A stretch of DNA of 64,000 nt from Pseudaminobacter salicylatoxidans (GCF_003148475.1 NZ_QGGG01000007.1:124001-188000), one strand, 5' to 3'. Numbered from the stretch's first letter, positions 25,324-36,218 are shown. The notes: generated by a model from the sequence alone, not told the origin. Made by a program: numbers and translations.

Positions 25324-26118
25324 ATGCGCCAATATCTCGACCTTCTCAGACATGTACTCGAAACCGGAGTGGATCGCGGCGACCGCACCGGCACGGGCAC
25401 ACGCTCGGTGTTCGGCTACCAGATGCGCTTCGATCTGGCCGACGGCTTTCCCGTCACCACCACCAAGAAGCTGCATCTGAAGTCCATCATCCATGAACTG
25501 CTCTGGTTCCTGGCCGGCGACACCAACATCAAATATCTGAACGATAACGGCGTGACCATCTGGGACGAATGGGCGGACGCCAATGGCGATCTCGGCCCGG
25601 TCTATGGCGCGCAATGGCGCTCCTGGCCCGCGCCGGACGGCCGGCAGATCGACCAGATCGCCAACCTGCTGCAGCAATTGCGCACCAACCCCAATTCGCG
25701 CCGGCTGATCGTTTCGGCCTGGAACCCGGCCGAGGTGGACGAGATGGCGCTGCCGCCCTGCCACTGCCTGTTCCAGTTCTATGTCTCGGAAGGGCGGCTT
25801 TCGTGCCAGCTCTACCAGCGCTCGGCCGATATTTTCCTCGGCGTTCCCTTCAACATCGCCTCCTATGCGCTGCTCACCATGATGGTGGCGCAGGTGACGG
25901 GGCTGAAGCCCGGCGAGTTCATCCACACGCTGGGTGACGCGCATCTCTATGCGAATCATTTCGAGCAGGCGCGCGAGCAGCTTATGCGCTCGCCCAAGCC
26001 GCTGCCGACGATGTGGATCAATCCCGAGGTGAAGGACCTGTTCGCCTTCCGTTTCGACGATTTCCGGCTGGAGAACTATCAGGCCGATCCGACCATTCGC
26101 GCGCCGATCGCGGTTTAG
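25324..26118 (+). CDS. thyA: Thymidylate synthase
   Basis: The 264-residue enzyme converts dUMP to dTMP with methylene-tetrahydrofolate. It is exactly the length of E. coli ThyA. Visible features are [19 protein letters not shown] (20-38), [11 protein letters not shown] (91-101), [10 protein letters not shown], the catalytic Cys146 in [12 protein letters not shown], and [11 protein letters not shown]. The dihydrofolate product is recycled by folA at 29097. The TAG stop begins an AGCATTCTGCAG stem-loop element. Confidence 0.97.
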   Translation: MRQYLDLLRHVLETGVDRGDRTGTGTRSVFGYQMRFDLADGFPVTTTKKLHLKSIIHELLWFLAGDTNIKYLNDNGVTIWDEWADANGDLGPVYGAQWRSWPAPDGRQIDQIANLLQQLRTNPNSRRLIVSAWNPAEVDEMALPPCHCLFQFYVSEGRLSCQLYQRSADIFLGVPFNIASYALLTMMVAQVTGLKPGEFIHTLGDAHLYANHFEQAREQLMRSPKPLPTMWINPEVKDLFAFRFDDFRLENYQADPTIRAPIAV

Positions 26119-26160
26119 AGCATTCTGCAGCCAGACTGAAATCGTCTGGCGCCGCAGGAA
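26117..26160. repeat. Intergenic stem-loop element at the thyA stop
   Basis: The thyA stop runs into TAGAGCATTCTGCAG. CTGC ... GCAG (26125-26128 and 26154-26157) encloses GCCAGAC/GTCTGGC (26130-26136 and 26144-26150) with loop TGAAATC. The TAGAGCAT start matches the outer arm of the 21686 repeat. It may act as a terminator for thyA although no T tract follows. The remaining bases to the phosphate transporter gene (to about 26314) show no gene. Confidence 0.5.
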
Positions 26161-26314
26161 TGCGACTGGAAAACCAAGCCGGGGCAATGGAAGCGCGTTT
26201 TCCAGAACGCCCGCTGCTCTGGTCAGAATCCAGCCCCCAAACAGGGTCTCTTTCAATAAAGAATGAGAAAGCTTTCGCGACCTGTCGCCGCGGGAGCTTC
26301 GGTCTTGTTGCCGC

Positions 26315-27319
<1,005 letters not shown>

Positions 27320-27325
27320 CAGTGT

Positions 27326-27967
27326 TTACACGTTCTCGATCACAATGCCGCTGATCTCGTCGGCGACGTCCTCGAAGCGGTCCACCACCTTTTCGAGCTG
27401 GCTGTAGAGCTCGCGCCCGATCATGAAGGTCATCGGCTCGCTGTGGCCATATTTGAGGAACAGCTCCTTCATGCCCTGGTCATGGAGCTGGTCCGAGCGG
27501 CCTTCCACCCTGGTCACGTCTTCCGCGATCGCCTGCAGGCGGCTGGCGTGGACACCGACCCGGTTGAGCAGCGGGATCGCCTCGTCCACTAGCCTTGCGG
27601 CGGTGACGATGGAATCGCCCATCTCCTGCATCAGCGGCTCGAAGCTCTTCTGCTCGTAGAGCAGCACCGTCTTGACCGTCTTGCGCATCATGTCGATGGC
27701 GTCGTCCAGCGACTGGATGAGATCCTTGATGTCGCCCCGGTCGAAGGGGGTGATGAAGCTCTTGTGGACCGCCTCCAGCACCTGATGGGTGATGACATCG
27801 GCCTGATCCTCAAGGGCCATGATCTCGCGGGCAAGTTTCTCGACATCGCCGCCGGCAAGCAGGCTTTGCAGCGCCTCGGCGGCCTGCACCACGATGTGGG
27901 AGTGTTGCGCGAACAGGTCGAAGAAGCGGTCTTCTCTCGGCATCAAGGCCCGAAACCAGCCCAGCAT
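27326..27967 (-). CDS. DUF47 family (PhoU-like) phosphate transport accessory protein
   Basis: The 213-residue all-helical protein begins MLGWFRALMPREDRFFDLFA, the typical start of DUF47/YkaA proteins. It contains two acidic helical segments with ALEDQADVITHQVLEAVHKS and SLDDAIDMMRKTVKTVLLYE, as in PhoU-like metal-binding helical bundles. It is co-transcribed with the PiT permease downstream and probably modulates its activity. Confidence 0.93.
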   Translation of the reverse strand: MLGWFRALMPREDRFFDLFAQHSHIVVQAAEALQSLLAGGDVEKLAREIMALEDQADVITHQVLEAVHKSFITPFDRGDIKDLIQSLDDAIDMMRKTVKTVLLYEQKSFEPLMQEMGDSIVTAARLVDEAIPLLNRVGVHASRLQAIAEDVTRVEGRSDQLHDQGMKELFLKYGHSEPMTFMIGRELYSQLEKVVDRFEDVADEISGIVIENV

Positions 27968-28430
27968 CTCAAAATCCCTTTCCCTTCCCGTCCGGGAGCG
28001 TCAGCATGGACGGGCGGCTTCATAACAACGCATATTCGGCAGTCGATTGATTTTCCGGCTACCGGTTTCAGTTGTCGTCTATTCCACGATTGGCGGCCCC
28101 GCTAGTGCAGAAACGTCGAGATCAACGGCGAATCCGCAGCAAAATGCACATTTTGTGAGCCGCGATTGGTGATTTCCGGTCCCCGATTGCAAGGTTTTTG
28201 CCGGACAAATGGGCTTTTTGCTCAATACAGCACAGCGCTTCCACAGGATTTTCGAGACGCTTCGCAGCATGGTGCTGGAGAACTGGCCGGTCCAGGCGCA
28301 TCGCCCAGGTGGCGGCCTTTTCGCTCGACAATTCCGACGTGATCGCCTTCGGCATGGCCGCCAGAGTGCGGTCCCCGGTAGGGTCGTTCCGGACGGTTTC
28401 GTCATGGCGCCCGGCAAATCGCTGGAATAT
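27968..28430. other. 463-bp gap; possible degenerate coding remnant
   Basis: Between the DUF47 and acetyltransferase genes. The only notable reading frame is on the minus strand, 28355 to 28122 (77 codons, MPKAITSELSSEKAATWAMR at its start), with no ribosome-binding site; another minus frame overlaps it. The composition is not clearly non-coding, so a decayed gene is possible. No RNA, repeat or terminator was recognised. Confidence 0.35.
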
Positions 28431-28889
28431 TCAGAGTTTCAGCTTGTAGCCGAGATGGCTGGCCTCGAAACCGAGCCGGCCATAGAAGCGGTGGGCGTCG
28501 AGGCGGTCCCGGTCGGTGGTGAGCTGAACGAGAATGCAGCCACGCGTGCGGCATTCATCTATCGCCCATTCGAACATTTTCCGGCCGAGGCCTTTGCTGC
28601 GGTGGCTGGCTGCCACGCGCACGGCCTCGATCTGCCCGCGCAGCGCGCCCTTGCGCGACAACCCGGCGATGAAGGTAAGCTGGAGCGTGCCGACAATTGC
28701 GTCGCCCTCGGTGGCCACCGCCAGATACTGGTTGGGATCGGAATCGATTGCCTCGAAGGCCGCGAGATAGCCTTGCGCCAGCGGCAGGCCGGTGTCTTCG
28801 CGCAGCTTTCCGAGTTCGTCGTCGGCAAGCATGGCGACGATCGCGGGAAGGTCGGCTTCTCGGGCGCGGCGAAAAACGATTCCACTCAT
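28431..28889 (-). CDS. GNAT family N-acetyltransferase
   Basis: The 152-residue enzyme reads IVFRRAREADLPAIVAMLAD at the N-terminus. It has a beta-strand VATEGDAIVGTLQLTFIAGL and the acetyl-CoA loop VAASHRSKGLGRKMFEWAID (about 92-111). The C-terminal strand is DAHRFYGRLGFEASHLGYKL. This is a complete single GNAT domain. Substrate is unknown. It is divergent from folA, with about 200 bp between the starts. Confidence 0.87.
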   Translation of the reverse strand: MSGIVFRRAREADLPAIVAMLADDELGKLREDTGLPLAQGYLAAFEAIDSDPNQYLAVATEGDAIVGTLQLTFIAGLSRKGALRGQIEAVRVAASHRSKGLGRKMFEWAIDECRTRGCILVQLTTDRDRLDAHRFYGRLGFEASHLGYKLKL

Positions 28890-29096
28890 GCCGCCACCTT
28901 ATCCGCTTCGAATGGCGAGGCAATGCGTGAAGAAGCCGGTTCTCTGGGGATGGTATGCACTGGCGAGGTGAGGCAGCCCGTTTTCCTTTGATCGCGCATG
29001 CCTCCACACGCTACACGCTAGATGCGTGCAGGTTTTGTATGTTTTGCCGACCGGCACGACCGAACGCGTTAGACTGAGTGAGTGGAGCAGCAACGG

Positions 29097-29618
29097 ATGA
29101 AAGTCGCGATCTATGTGGCGATTGCCGAAAATGGCGTGATTGGGCGCGATGGCGGCCTGCCGTGGCGGCTTTCCACCGATCTCAAGCGCTTCAAGGCCGA
29201 CACGATGGGCAAGCCCATCGTCATGGGCCGCAAGACGTGGGAGAGCTTTCCGCGCCGGCCGCTGCCGGGCCGCCTCAACATCGTCGTGACGCGTGACAAG
29301 GCCTATCGCGCCGAGGGCGCGGAAGTCGTCGGCTCGCTTGAGGATGCCATAACCCTTGCCACCACGCGGGCGCGCTGCATGCCGGATGTGGAGGAAATCT
29401 GCGTCGTGGGCGGCGCGGAAATCTACCGGCAGGTGCTGCCGATGACCGACCGGCTGCATGTCACCCATGTGCTGGCCACGGTGGATGGCGACACGTTTTT
29501 CCCGGACATCGACCCGGATGTCTGGCAGGTCGTCAGCGCGCTCGACGTGCCGGCCGGCGAGAAGGACAGCCATGCGACACGCTACACAGTTTACGAAAGA
29601 CGCACCGATATGCATTGA
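29097..29618 (+). CDS. folA: Dihydrofolate reductase
   Basis: This 173-residue enzyme reduces dihydrofolate to tetrahydrofolate with NADPH. Features are AENGVIGRDGGLPWRLSTDL (about 9-28), the nucleotide motif GKPIVMGRKTWESFP, NIVVTRDKAY, and ICVVGGAEIYRQVLP (about 102-116). The start MKVAIYVAIAENG was preferred; an in-frame GTG at 29082 would add five residues. It works with thyA 3 kb upstream. It precedes hflK by 160 bp. Confidence 0.96.
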   Translation: MKVAIYVAIAENGVIGRDGGLPWRLSTDLKRFKADTMGKPIVMGRKTWESFPRRPLPGRLNIVVTRDKAYRAEGAEVVGSLEDAITLATTRARCMPDVEEICVVGGAEIYRQVLPMTDRLHVTHVLATVDGDTFFPDIDPDVWQVVSALDVPAGEKDSHATRYTVYERRTDMH

Positions 29619-29778
29619 AATAAGCGGGAGGCCGCGCTGAAAACGCCGTTTCGTAACCAAAACGACCGGTGCGTCAGGCGGCTGCGTTGAAAGCGGATCG
29701 TGGCATCCCTATAGATGGAAAGCACGAGAGGACAGCTTCTGCCGTCAGGCGCGGAAGTTTTGAAGCGAAAGGACATTC

Positions 29779-30888
29779 ATGCCCTGGAACAATCAGAGCG
29801 GCGGTGGCGGCGGCCCTTGGGGGGGCGGCGGCAATAGCGGAGGACCATGGGGGCAAGGCCCTCGCGGCCCCGGCGGGCCGCAAGGAACACCCCCGGACCT
29901 CGAAGACATCATCCGCCGCGGGCAGGACAGACTGAAGAATGTGCTTCCCGGCGGCGGTGGCGGCAGCCCCGTGCTTTTCGGGCTCATCGCGCTTGCGCTT
30001 GTCGTCTTCTGGGCCTTCCAGGCAGTCTATACCGTGCAGCCCGACGAAATGGCCGTGGAACTGCGTTTCGGCAAGCCGAAGGACGAACTGTCCGGCCCCG
30101 GCCTGCACTTCCACTGGTGGCCGATCGAAACCGTCGAAAAGGCGAACACGGCTGAAAAGCTCATCAATGTCGGCGGTGGTTCGGATCGCGGCAGTTCCGG
30201 CCTGATGCTGTCGGGCGACCAGAACATCGTCAACGTGCAGTTTTCCGTCGCTTATCAGGTGAGCGACCCCAAGGCCTATCTCTTCAATGTCTCCGATCCG
30301 GACGGCATGTTGCGTCAGGTTTCCGAGAGCGCCATGCGTGAGGTGGTCGGCCGCCGTCCGGCGCAGGACATCTTCCGCGACGACCGCCAGGGCATCGCCG
30401 ACGGCGTGCGCAACATCCTGCAGACGACGCTCGACGGCTATGGGGCGGGTCTGACCGTCAACGCCGTTTCCATCGAGGACGCCGCGCCGCCGCGCGAGGT
30501 GGCCGATGCGTTCGACGAGGTACAGCGCGCCGAACAGGACGAGGATCGCTTCGTGGAGGAAGCCAACCAGTATTCCAACCAGAAGCTCGGTCAGGCTCGC
30601 GGTCAGGCCGCACAGATCCGCGAAGATGCGGCCGCCTACAAGAACCGCGTGATGCAGGAGGCCGAAGGTGAGGCCCAGCGCTTCATCTCCGTCTACGACG
30701 AATATGTGAAGGCGCCGGAAGTGACGCGTCAGCGTCTCTATCTCGAAACCATGGAAACGCTGCTCAAGGGAACCAGCAAGGTTATCGTCGATGACGGCAA
30801 CGGGCAGGGCGTGATTCCGTATCTGCCATTGCCAGAATTGCAAAAACGCATGCCGACTGCGGCTGCTCCGGCCGAAGGAGGCAAGTGA
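29779..30888 (+). CDS. hflK: FtsH protease modulator HflK
   Basis: The 369-residue protein begins with a Gly/Asn/Trp-rich segment (PWNNQSGGGGGPWGGGGNSG), typical of HflK. A single membrane segment follows (about 74-92, VLFGLIALALVVFWAFQAVY), then an SPFH/band-7 domain facing the periplasm. It forms a complex with HflC that surrounds and modulates FtsH. The ATG follows AAAGGAC. The stop overlaps the hflC start by four bases (ATGA), so translation is coupled. Confidence 0.96.
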   Translation: MPWNNQSGGGGGPWGGGGNSGGPWGQGPRGPGGPQGTPPDLEDIIRRGQDRLKNVLPGGGGGSPVLFGLIALALVVFWAFQAVYTVQPDEMAVELRFGKPKDELSGPGLHFHWWPIETVEKANTAEKLINVGGGSDRGSSGLMLSGDQNIVNVQFSVAYQVSDPKAYLFNVSDPDGMLRQVSESAMREVVGRRPAQDIFRDDRQGIADGVRNILQTTLDGYGAGLTVNAVSIEDAAPPREVADAFDEVQRAEQDEDRFVEEANQYSNQKLGQARGQAAQIREDAAAYKNRVMQEAEGEAQRFISVYDEYVKAPEVTRQRLYLETMETLLKGTSKVIVDDGNGQGVIPYLPLPELQKRMPTAAAPAEGGK

Positions 30889-31829
30889 TGTCCAATCGTC
30901 TCCCCATCATCGGCGTTATCGTCGCGATCATCCTGGTCCTGCTCTATTCCTCGATCTTCGTCGTGAATGCCCGCCAGCAGGCGATCGTCATGCGCTTCGG
31001 CCAGATCGTGGATGTGAAGAGCGACCCCGGCATCTACTTCAAGCTGCCGTTCTCCATGTTCGACGCCGACACGGTGCAATTCGTGGACGACCGCATCCTG
31101 CGCTTCGACCTCGACGACATCCGCGTTCAGGTTTCGGGCGGCAAGTTCTACGAAGTGGACGCGTTCGTGGCCTATCGCATCAAGGACCCGCGCGTGTTCC
31201 GTCAGGCCGTTTCGGGTAGCGTGCAGCTTGCCGAGCAGCGCCTGAAGACGCGTCTCGACGCGGCCCTGCGCCGGGTCTACGGCGTGCGCGGCTTCGAGGC
31301 GGCGCTGTCGGAAGAACGCGGCTCGATGATGCGCGAGGTGCGCGACCAGCTTCGCGCCGACGCGAATTCGCTCGGCCTAGAGATCGAGGACGTGCGCATC
31401 CGCCGTACCGACCTCACGGCCGAAGTTTCGCAGCAGACCTACGATCGCATGAAGGCCGAGCGACTGGCCGAAGCCGAAAGGCTGAGGGCACGTGGCCGCG
31501 AAGCGGCGCAGCGTATCCGCGCCCGCGCCGATCGCGAGGTCGTCGAGACGGTGGCCGAGGCACAGAAGGAAGGGGAAATCCTGCGCGGTGAGGGCGATGC
31601 GACCCGAAGCGCCACCTTCGCCAACGCCTACCAGCGCGACCCTGCGTTCTTCGAGTTCTACCGCTCGCTGAACGCCTATGGCATGTCGATCAACAACGCC
31701 GACACCACCATGGTGCTGTCGCCGGATTCGGAATTCTTCCGCTTCTTCCGCAACCCTTCGGGCGCAATGCCCGGTGGGGCGGCGGCGACGCCCGCACCGC
31801 AACAGCCTGCAACCGGCGCGAACCCGTAA
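30885..31829 (+). CDS. hflC: FtsH protease modulator HflC
   Basis: The 314-residue protein has an N-terminal membrane segment (about 7-26, IIGVIVAIILVLLYSSIFVV) and an SPFH/band-7 domain (ARQQAIVMRFGQIVDVKSDP, DVRIRRTDL). A helical region (AERLRARGREAAQRIRARAD) and a Pro/Ala tail complete it. It partners HflK. It overlaps hflK by four bases and is followed after 9 bp by the DUF2065 gene. Confidence 0.96.
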   Translation: MMSNRLPIIGVIVAIILVLLYSSIFVVNARQQAIVMRFGQIVDVKSDPGIYFKLPFSMFDADTVQFVDDRILRFDLDDIRVQVSGGKFYEVDAFVAYRIKDPRVFRQAVSGSVQLAEQRLKTRLDAALRRVYGVRGFEAALSEERGSMMREVRDQLRADANSLGLEIEDVRIRRTDLTAEVSQQTYDRMKAERLAEAERLRARGREAAQRIRARADREVVETVAEAQKEGEILRGEGDATRSATFANAYQRDPAFFEFYRSLNAYGMSINNADTTMVLSPDSEFFRFFRNPSGAMPGGAAATPAPQQPATGANP

Positions 31830-31838
31830 AGCGCGCCG

Positions 31839-32024
31839 GTGTCCGACCTGATCGTCGCCATAGGTCTGGTGCTCGTCATCGAGGGCCTGATCTATGGCGG
31901 CTTTCCCGACCTCGCCAAGCGACTGGCGGCCGAGGTTCTCTCCCTTCCTGAAAGTGCCCTGCGCGTGGCGGGACTTGCTTCCATCGCGGTGGGTGTCGGC
32001 CTCGTCTGGCTGGCGCGCGGATAG
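31839..32024 (+). CDS. DUF2065 small membrane protein
   Basis: This 61-residue protein starts with GTG at 31839. Two hydrophobic helices are visible, IVAIGLVLVIEGLIYGGFP and VAGLASIAVGVGLVWLARG, the DUF2065 pattern. It lies 9 bp after hflC; the order hflK-hflC-DUF2065 is conserved in alphaproteobacteria. Function is unknown; association with the HflKC/FtsH complex is inferred from position only. Confidence 0.88.
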   Translation: MSDLIVAIGLVLVIEGLIYGGFPDLAKRLAAEVLSLPESALRVAGLASIAVGVGLVWLARG

Positions 32025-32216
32025 CGTGCCGGCCGGGACGTCCGGGCTTCCGGCCGTGCCCGGCAGCCTCTGCAGGGGGGAATTATTGTCCGGCATTCCC
32101 CACAAGCCGGTATGCAAAGCCGCAAACACGCCTTATTTCTTACGATCATGGTGCCGCGCCCGTTCCATCGGGGCGGCCGTGCCTGTTTTCATGTCTGATC
32201 TGGAGACATCCTGCCT

Positions 32217-33761
32217 ATGACAGCCAATCTCACCCTGCCGCGACTGCGCAAGAGCCTTGCCGCCACGGGCGCGGCGCTTCTGGCCGGCGCGATCGCCCTG
32301 CCGCATGTCGCCACCCCGGCGATGGCCCAGCAGGCGCAGACCAAACCGCTGATCCAGCCGCAAGGGCCGGCTTCGGTCGCGGATCTGGCCGAGGGCCTGC
32401 TTGGCGCGGTGGTCAACATCTCGACGTCGCAGACGATCAAGGGAGCCGAGGGGCCGGATGCCGTGCCCATGCCGCAGCTTCCCGAGGGATCACCCTTCCA
32501 GGATTTCTTCGATGACTTTTTCAAGAACCGTCGCGGCGACAAGGGCGGTGGCGGCGCGACGCCGCAGAAGGTCCAGTCGCTCGGCTCCGGCTTCGTGGTC
32601 GATGCCGAAAAGGGCATCATCGTCACCAACAATCACGTGATTGCCGATGCCGACGAAATCGAGGTCAACTTCTCCGACGGCTCCAAGCTGAAGGCGACGC
32701 TGGCCGGCACCGACACCAAGACCGATATTGCCGTGCTGAAGGTCGATCCGACGATCAAGAAGCTGACGGCGGTGAAGTTCGGCGATTCCAACACGCTGCG
32801 CATCGGCGACTGGGTGATGGCGGTCGGTAATCCGTTCGGGCTGGGCGGCACGGTGACGCTGGGCATCGTCTCGGCGCGCAACCGCGACATCAATTCCGGC
32901 CCCTATGATGACTTCATCCAGACCGACGCGGCCATCAATCGGGGCAATTCCGGCGGCCCGCTGTTCAACATGGACGGCGAGGTCGTGGGCATCAACACCG
33001 CGATCATCTCGCCCTCCGGTGGGTCGATCGGCATCGGCTTTTCCATTCCGTCCGAGCTTGCGGCCGGCGTGGTGGAGCAACTGGCCGAATATGGCGAGAC
33101 GCGGCGCGGCTGGCTTGGCGTGCGCATCCAGCCGGTCACCGACGAGATCGCCGAAAGCCTTGGCATGAAGAGCGCGAAGGGCGCGCTGGTCGCCGGCGTC
33201 ACCAAGGGCGGGCCGGTCGACAACGGCTCCATCCAGCCCGGCGACGTGATCATCAAGTTCGACGGCAAGGACGTGCACGAAATGCGCGACCTGCCGCGCG
33301 TGGTGGCCGAGAGCCCGGTCGGCAAGGATGTCGACGTGGTGCTCGTGCGCAAGGGCGTCGAGCAGACCGTCAAGGTGAAGCTCGGCCGCCTCGAGGACGG
33401 CGAGAAGATCGAGAGCGCCAGCGGCGACAAGCAGACCCAGAACGAAGACAAGGCCGTGGAAACGGCATCGGTGCTGGGCATGACCGTCGGCGAACTGGAC
33501 GAGGCCACGCGTGAAAAATTCGGCATCGGCGCGGAAGTCTCCGGCGTGGTCATCACCGAAGTCGAGCCGAAATCGCCTGCTGCCGAGCGTGGCGTTTCGG
33601 CGGGCGATGTCATCACCGAAATCGCCCAGGAATCGGTTTCGACGCCCAAGGACGTGACCGACAAGGTCGCGTCGCTGAAGGAGCAGGGCCGCAAGAACGC
33701 GCTTCTGATGCTCGCCTCCAAGGCTGGCGAGCTGCGCTTCGTGACGGTGCGGATAGATTGA
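32217..33761 (+). CDS. degP: Periplasmic serine protease, DegP/HtrA (Do) family
   Basis: The 514-residue protein has a signal peptide (1-37, ending ATPAMAQQ). A trypsin-like domain carries His140 (TNNHVIADA), Asp170 (DTKTDIAVL) and Ser245 (NRGNSGGPLF), so the triad is intact. Two PDZ domains follow (about 285-370 and 415-510). It degrades or refolds damaged envelope proteins. ATG 32217 follows TGGAGACATC. It closes the hflKC-DUF2065-degP block and is followed by a bidirectional terminator. The stretch before it (32025-32216) shows no gene. Confidence 0.95.
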   Translation: MTANLTLPRLRKSLAATGAALLAGAIALPHVATPAMAQQAQTKPLIQPQGPASVADLAEGLLGAVVNISTSQTIKGAEGPDAVPMPQLPEGSPFQDFFDDFFKNRRGDKGGGGATPQKVQSLGSGFVVDAEKGIIVTNNHVIADADEIEVNFSDGSKLKATLAGTDTKTDIAVLKVDPTIKKLTAVKFGDSNTLRIGDWVMAVGNPFGLGGTVTLGIVSARNRDINSGPYDDFIQTDAAINRGNSGGPLFNMDGEVVGINTAIISPSGGSIGIGFSIPSELAAGVVEQLAEYGETRRGWLGVRIQPVTDEIAESLGMKSAKGALVAGVTKGGPVDNGSIQPGDVIIKFDGKDVHEMRDLPRVVAESPVGKDVDVVLVRKGVEQTVKVKLGRLEDGEKIESASGDKQTQNEDKAVETASVLGMTVGELDEATREKFGIGAEVSGVVITEVEPKSPAAERGVSAGDVITEIAQESVSTPKDVTDKVASLKEQGRKNALLMLASKAGELRFVTVRID

Positions 33762-33795
33762 GTCCGGAAACGGCCTCAACGCATTGAATGAAAAA

Positions 33796-33825
33796 GAAAA
33801 AGGCGGCTACCGGGCCGCCTTTTTC
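33796..33825. terminator. Bidirectional intrinsic terminator between degP and a GNAT gene
   Basis: A 12-bp stem, GAAAAAGGCGGC with GCCGCCTTTTTC (33796-33807 with 33814-33825), and a 6-nt loop TACCGG give U tracts on both strands. The minus-strand acetyltransferase stop lies within the stem. Confidence 0.9.
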
Positions 33826-34379
33826 CTTGCCTGCCAGTCTTCGCGCGTCATGCGGTAGAAGACATGAAACCTGAGCTGTGGGTGCGTATCGGGCACGCTG
33901 GGGTGATCGAAATCGCGGGACGGGTCGCGGCGCATGCCGAGCCGTTCCATTACCGCCGTCGAGCGGTTGTTGTTCGCCACCGCAAAGGAGGAAATCTCGT
34001 CGATGCCGAGCGTTTCGAAGCCGTAGTCGAACAGAGCGGCCGCGGCCTCGGTGACGTAACCGTGGCCCCAGAATTCCGGCGCCAGCCGCCAGCCGATTTC
34101 GATGGAACCGGCCGGGAGGATCGATTCGATCTCGACGTCGTGCAGTCCGACGAAGCCGATGCACTGGCCGGTCGCTGCGATCTCGACCGCCGTCCAGCCA
34201 TAGCCCTGACGGGCGATTTCGGCGCGCATCTCGTCCATCTTCTCATCCGCCTGCGCGCGGTCGCGGCGGAAGGGAAAGAACTCCATCACGGTTTCATCGG
34301 AATTGATGCGGTGGAAGAGGTCGCGGTCGCGCTCTTCCCAGTTGCGCAGGATCAGGCGTTCCGTGCGGATCGGCGTCAT
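33807..34379 (-). CDS. GNAT family N-acetyltransferase (RimJ/RimL type)
   Basis: The 190-residue protein starts [20 protein letters not shown], the usual opening of RimJ/RimL-type acetyltransferases. It contains TGQCIGFVGLHDVEI, EIGWRLAPEFWGHGYVTEAA (about 94-113; acetyl-CoA loop region) and SFAVANNNRSTAVMERLGMR. The acceptor is probably an N-terminal or side-chain amine, unspecified. It starts four bases inside the serB stop region (minus strand, 34376-34379 overlap), so it is translationally coupled to serB. Confidence 0.9.
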   Translation of the reverse strand: MTPIRTERLILRNWEERDRDLFHRINSDETVMEFFPFRRDRAQADEKMDEMRAEIARQGYGWTAVEIAATGQCIGFVGLHDVEIESILPAGSIEIGWRLAPEFWGHGYVTEAAAALFDYGFETLGIDEISSFAVANNNRSTAVMERLGMRRDPSRDFDHPSVPDTHPQLRFHVFYRMTREDWQARKKAAR

Positions 34380-35263
34380 GTGGCAAACTCGCTCTGGCTG
34401 TAACCTTGCAGATAGAGAAGGGCGGTGAGGTCGGCGTGGTCGATGCGTATGCGCGCTTCGGCCGCCACGCTGGGCTTGGCATGCAGCGCCACGCCGGTGC
34501 CGGCCAGCCGGATCATGTCGAGATCGTTGGCGCCGTCGCCCACGGCCATTGCATCGGCAGGCGCAAGCCCGAGCCGGGCCGAAATCTCGGCAAGAGCCTC
34601 GGCCTTGGCCGCGCGGCCCAATATCGGCTCGATGACTTCGCCGGTCAGCATCCCGTCGAGCTCGATCAGGCGGTTGGCGCGGTTCTCGTGGAAGCCGAGC
34701 ATGGCGGCAATGCGCGAGGTGAAGACGTCGAAGCCACCCGACACCAGCGCGGTATAACCGCCATTGGCGCGCATGGTGGCCACCAGCGCCTTGCCGCCGG
34801 AGGCGAGTGTGAGGCGGTTGGAGATGATGCGCTCGATGACCGCCGCGTCCAGACCTTTCAGCAGCGCGACGCGTTCGCGCAGCGCCGGCTCGAAGGCGAT
34901 CTCGCCGTTCATGGACCGCGCGGTGATGGCCGCGACATGCTCCTTGACGCCGATCTCGTCGGCAAGCTCGTCAATGCATTCCTGTTCGATCATGGTCGAA
35001 TCCATGTCGGCGAGCAGGATTTTCTTTCTGCGGGCGGCAAGCTCCTGGACGGCGATGTCGATTGCCTCGGAGGCAAGTGTATCGCGCAATTTTGCCTCGG
35101 CTTCCGGTATGGAAAGCCCGGCCGGCAGGTCGAGATCGGCGGCAATTTCCTGCGCCAGCCAGCGAACGGAGCTTGCGCCCACCGCCTGCGAGGCCATATT
35201 CGCGAGCGACTGCGACAGACGGCGCTGGGCCGGATGGGAAATAAGGGTGGCGACAAGGGGCAT
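34376..35263 (-). CDS. serB: Phosphoserine phosphatase
   Basis: This 295-residue HAD-family enzyme dephosphorylates phosphoserine in the last step of serine synthesis. The nucleophile motif is [11 protein letters not shown] (85-95). [12 protein letters not shown] is motif II and [20 protein letters not shown] gives motifs III/IV. The N-terminal ~75 residues are an ACT-like leader as in long SerB proteins. ATG 35263 is chosen; an upstream extension is out of family. The start is divergent from miaA with only 34 bp between the chosen start codons. Confidence 0.95.
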   Translation of the reverse strand: MPLVATLISHPAQRRLSQSLANMASQAVGASSVRWLAQEIAADLDLPAGLSIPEAEAKLRDTLASEAIDIAVQELAARRKKILLADMDSTMIEQECIDELADEIGVKEHVAAITARSMNGEIAFEPALRERVALLKGLDAAVIERIISNRLTLASGGKALVATMRANGGYTALVSGGFDVFTSRIAAMLGFHENRANRLIELDGMLTGEVIEPILGRAAKAEALAEISARLGLAPADAMAVGDGANDLDMIRLAGTGVALHAKPSVAAEARIRIDHADLTALLYLQGYSQSEFAT

Positions 35264-35297
35264 GGGACGTTCCGGCAGAGATGAAGGCGGCGAGCGC

Positions 35298-36185
35298 GTG
35301 AAGAACGCAATCCTGATAGCCGGGCCGACCGCCAGCGGCAAGTCGGCACTGGCGCTGGAACTGGCGGAAAAGCAGGCAGGCGTCGTCGTCAATGCCGATT
35401 CCATGCAGGTCTATGACGTGCTGGAGGTGCTGACCGCGCGCCCCGATGCCGAAGACCGCGCGCGTGCGCCGCATCATCTTTACGGCCATGTTTCGCCGGC
35501 TGTCGCCTATTCGACCGGTGCCTGGCTGCGCGACGTGATGGTCCTGTTCGAGAGCGGTGTATTTGCCGACCGCGTGCCGATTTTCGTCGGCGGCACCGGC
35601 CTCTATTTCCGGGCGCTGTCGGAAGGCATTTCGCAGATGCCGGACGTTCCGGCCTCCACCCGCGAGCATTGGCGGAGGCGATGGGCTGAAGAGGGATCGG
35701 AGGCGCTGCATCGGGTTTTGGCCGAGCGGGACCCGGCAATGGCGCAGCGTCTCAAGCCGGGTGACAGCCAGCGCATCGTGCGGGCGCTGGAGGTGCTGGA
35801 TGTGTCGGGCCGTTCCATCCTTGCCTGGCAGGGCGAACGCGGTCGGCCGCTGATCGAGCGCGGGAGCGCGCGTTTCCTGGTAATCGAGCCGGATCGTGCC
35901 GAACTGGGACGCCGCATCGACCGGCGCTTCGACCATATGCTGGAAACCGGCGCGCTGGACGAGGTGCGCGCGCTTGCAGCCATGAAGCTCGATCCGGCGC
36001 TGCCGGCGATGAAGGCCATCGGCGTGCGCGAATTGCAGGCCGCCGATGCGGGCGCATTCGGCTTCGATGAGGCAATCGCCCGCGCCAAGATCGCTACGCG
36101 TCAATATGCCAAGCGGCAATCCACATGGTTCCGAAACCAGCTTGGCCCGGAGTGGCGGCGCATTCCGGGGCCAGGCGCGGGGTAA
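35298..36185 (+). CDS. miaA: tRNA dimethylallyltransferase
   Basis: The 295-residue enzyme adds the isopentenyl group to A37 of tRNAs that read UNN codons. The P-loop is GPTASGKS (9-16), the DSMQVYD motif is at 34-40, and [16 protein letters not shown] and [16 protein letters not shown] follow in the usual order. The GTG at 35298 gives the family start ([15 protein letters not shown]). An in-frame ATG at 35262 would overlap the serB start and add 12 residues. Confidence 0.95.
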   Translation: MKNAILIAGPTASGKSALALELAEKQAGVVVNADSMQVYDVLEVLTARPDAEDRARAPHHLYGHVSPAVAYSTGAWLRDVMVLFESGVFADRVPIFVGGTGLYFRALSEGISQMPDVPASTREHWRRRWAEEGSEALHRVLAERDPAMAQRLKPGDSQRIVRALEVLDVSGRSILAWQGERGRPLIERGSARFLVIEPDRAELGRRIDRRFDHMLETGALDEVRALAAMKLDPALPAMKAIGVRELQAADAGAFGFDEAIARAKIATRQYAKRQSTWFRNQLGPEWRRIPGPGAG

Positions 36186-36200
36186 CAGCCACACATATCG

Positions 36201-36218
36201 CGGCGCGGCGCCGCGCCG
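36201..36218. other. Perfect GC palindrome after miaA
   Basis: CGGCGCGGCGCCGCGCCG is an 18-bp perfect palindrome 15 bp after the miaA stop. It could form a hairpin in RNA or a protein-binding site. There is no T tract, so a terminator role is uncertain. Confidence 0.4.
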
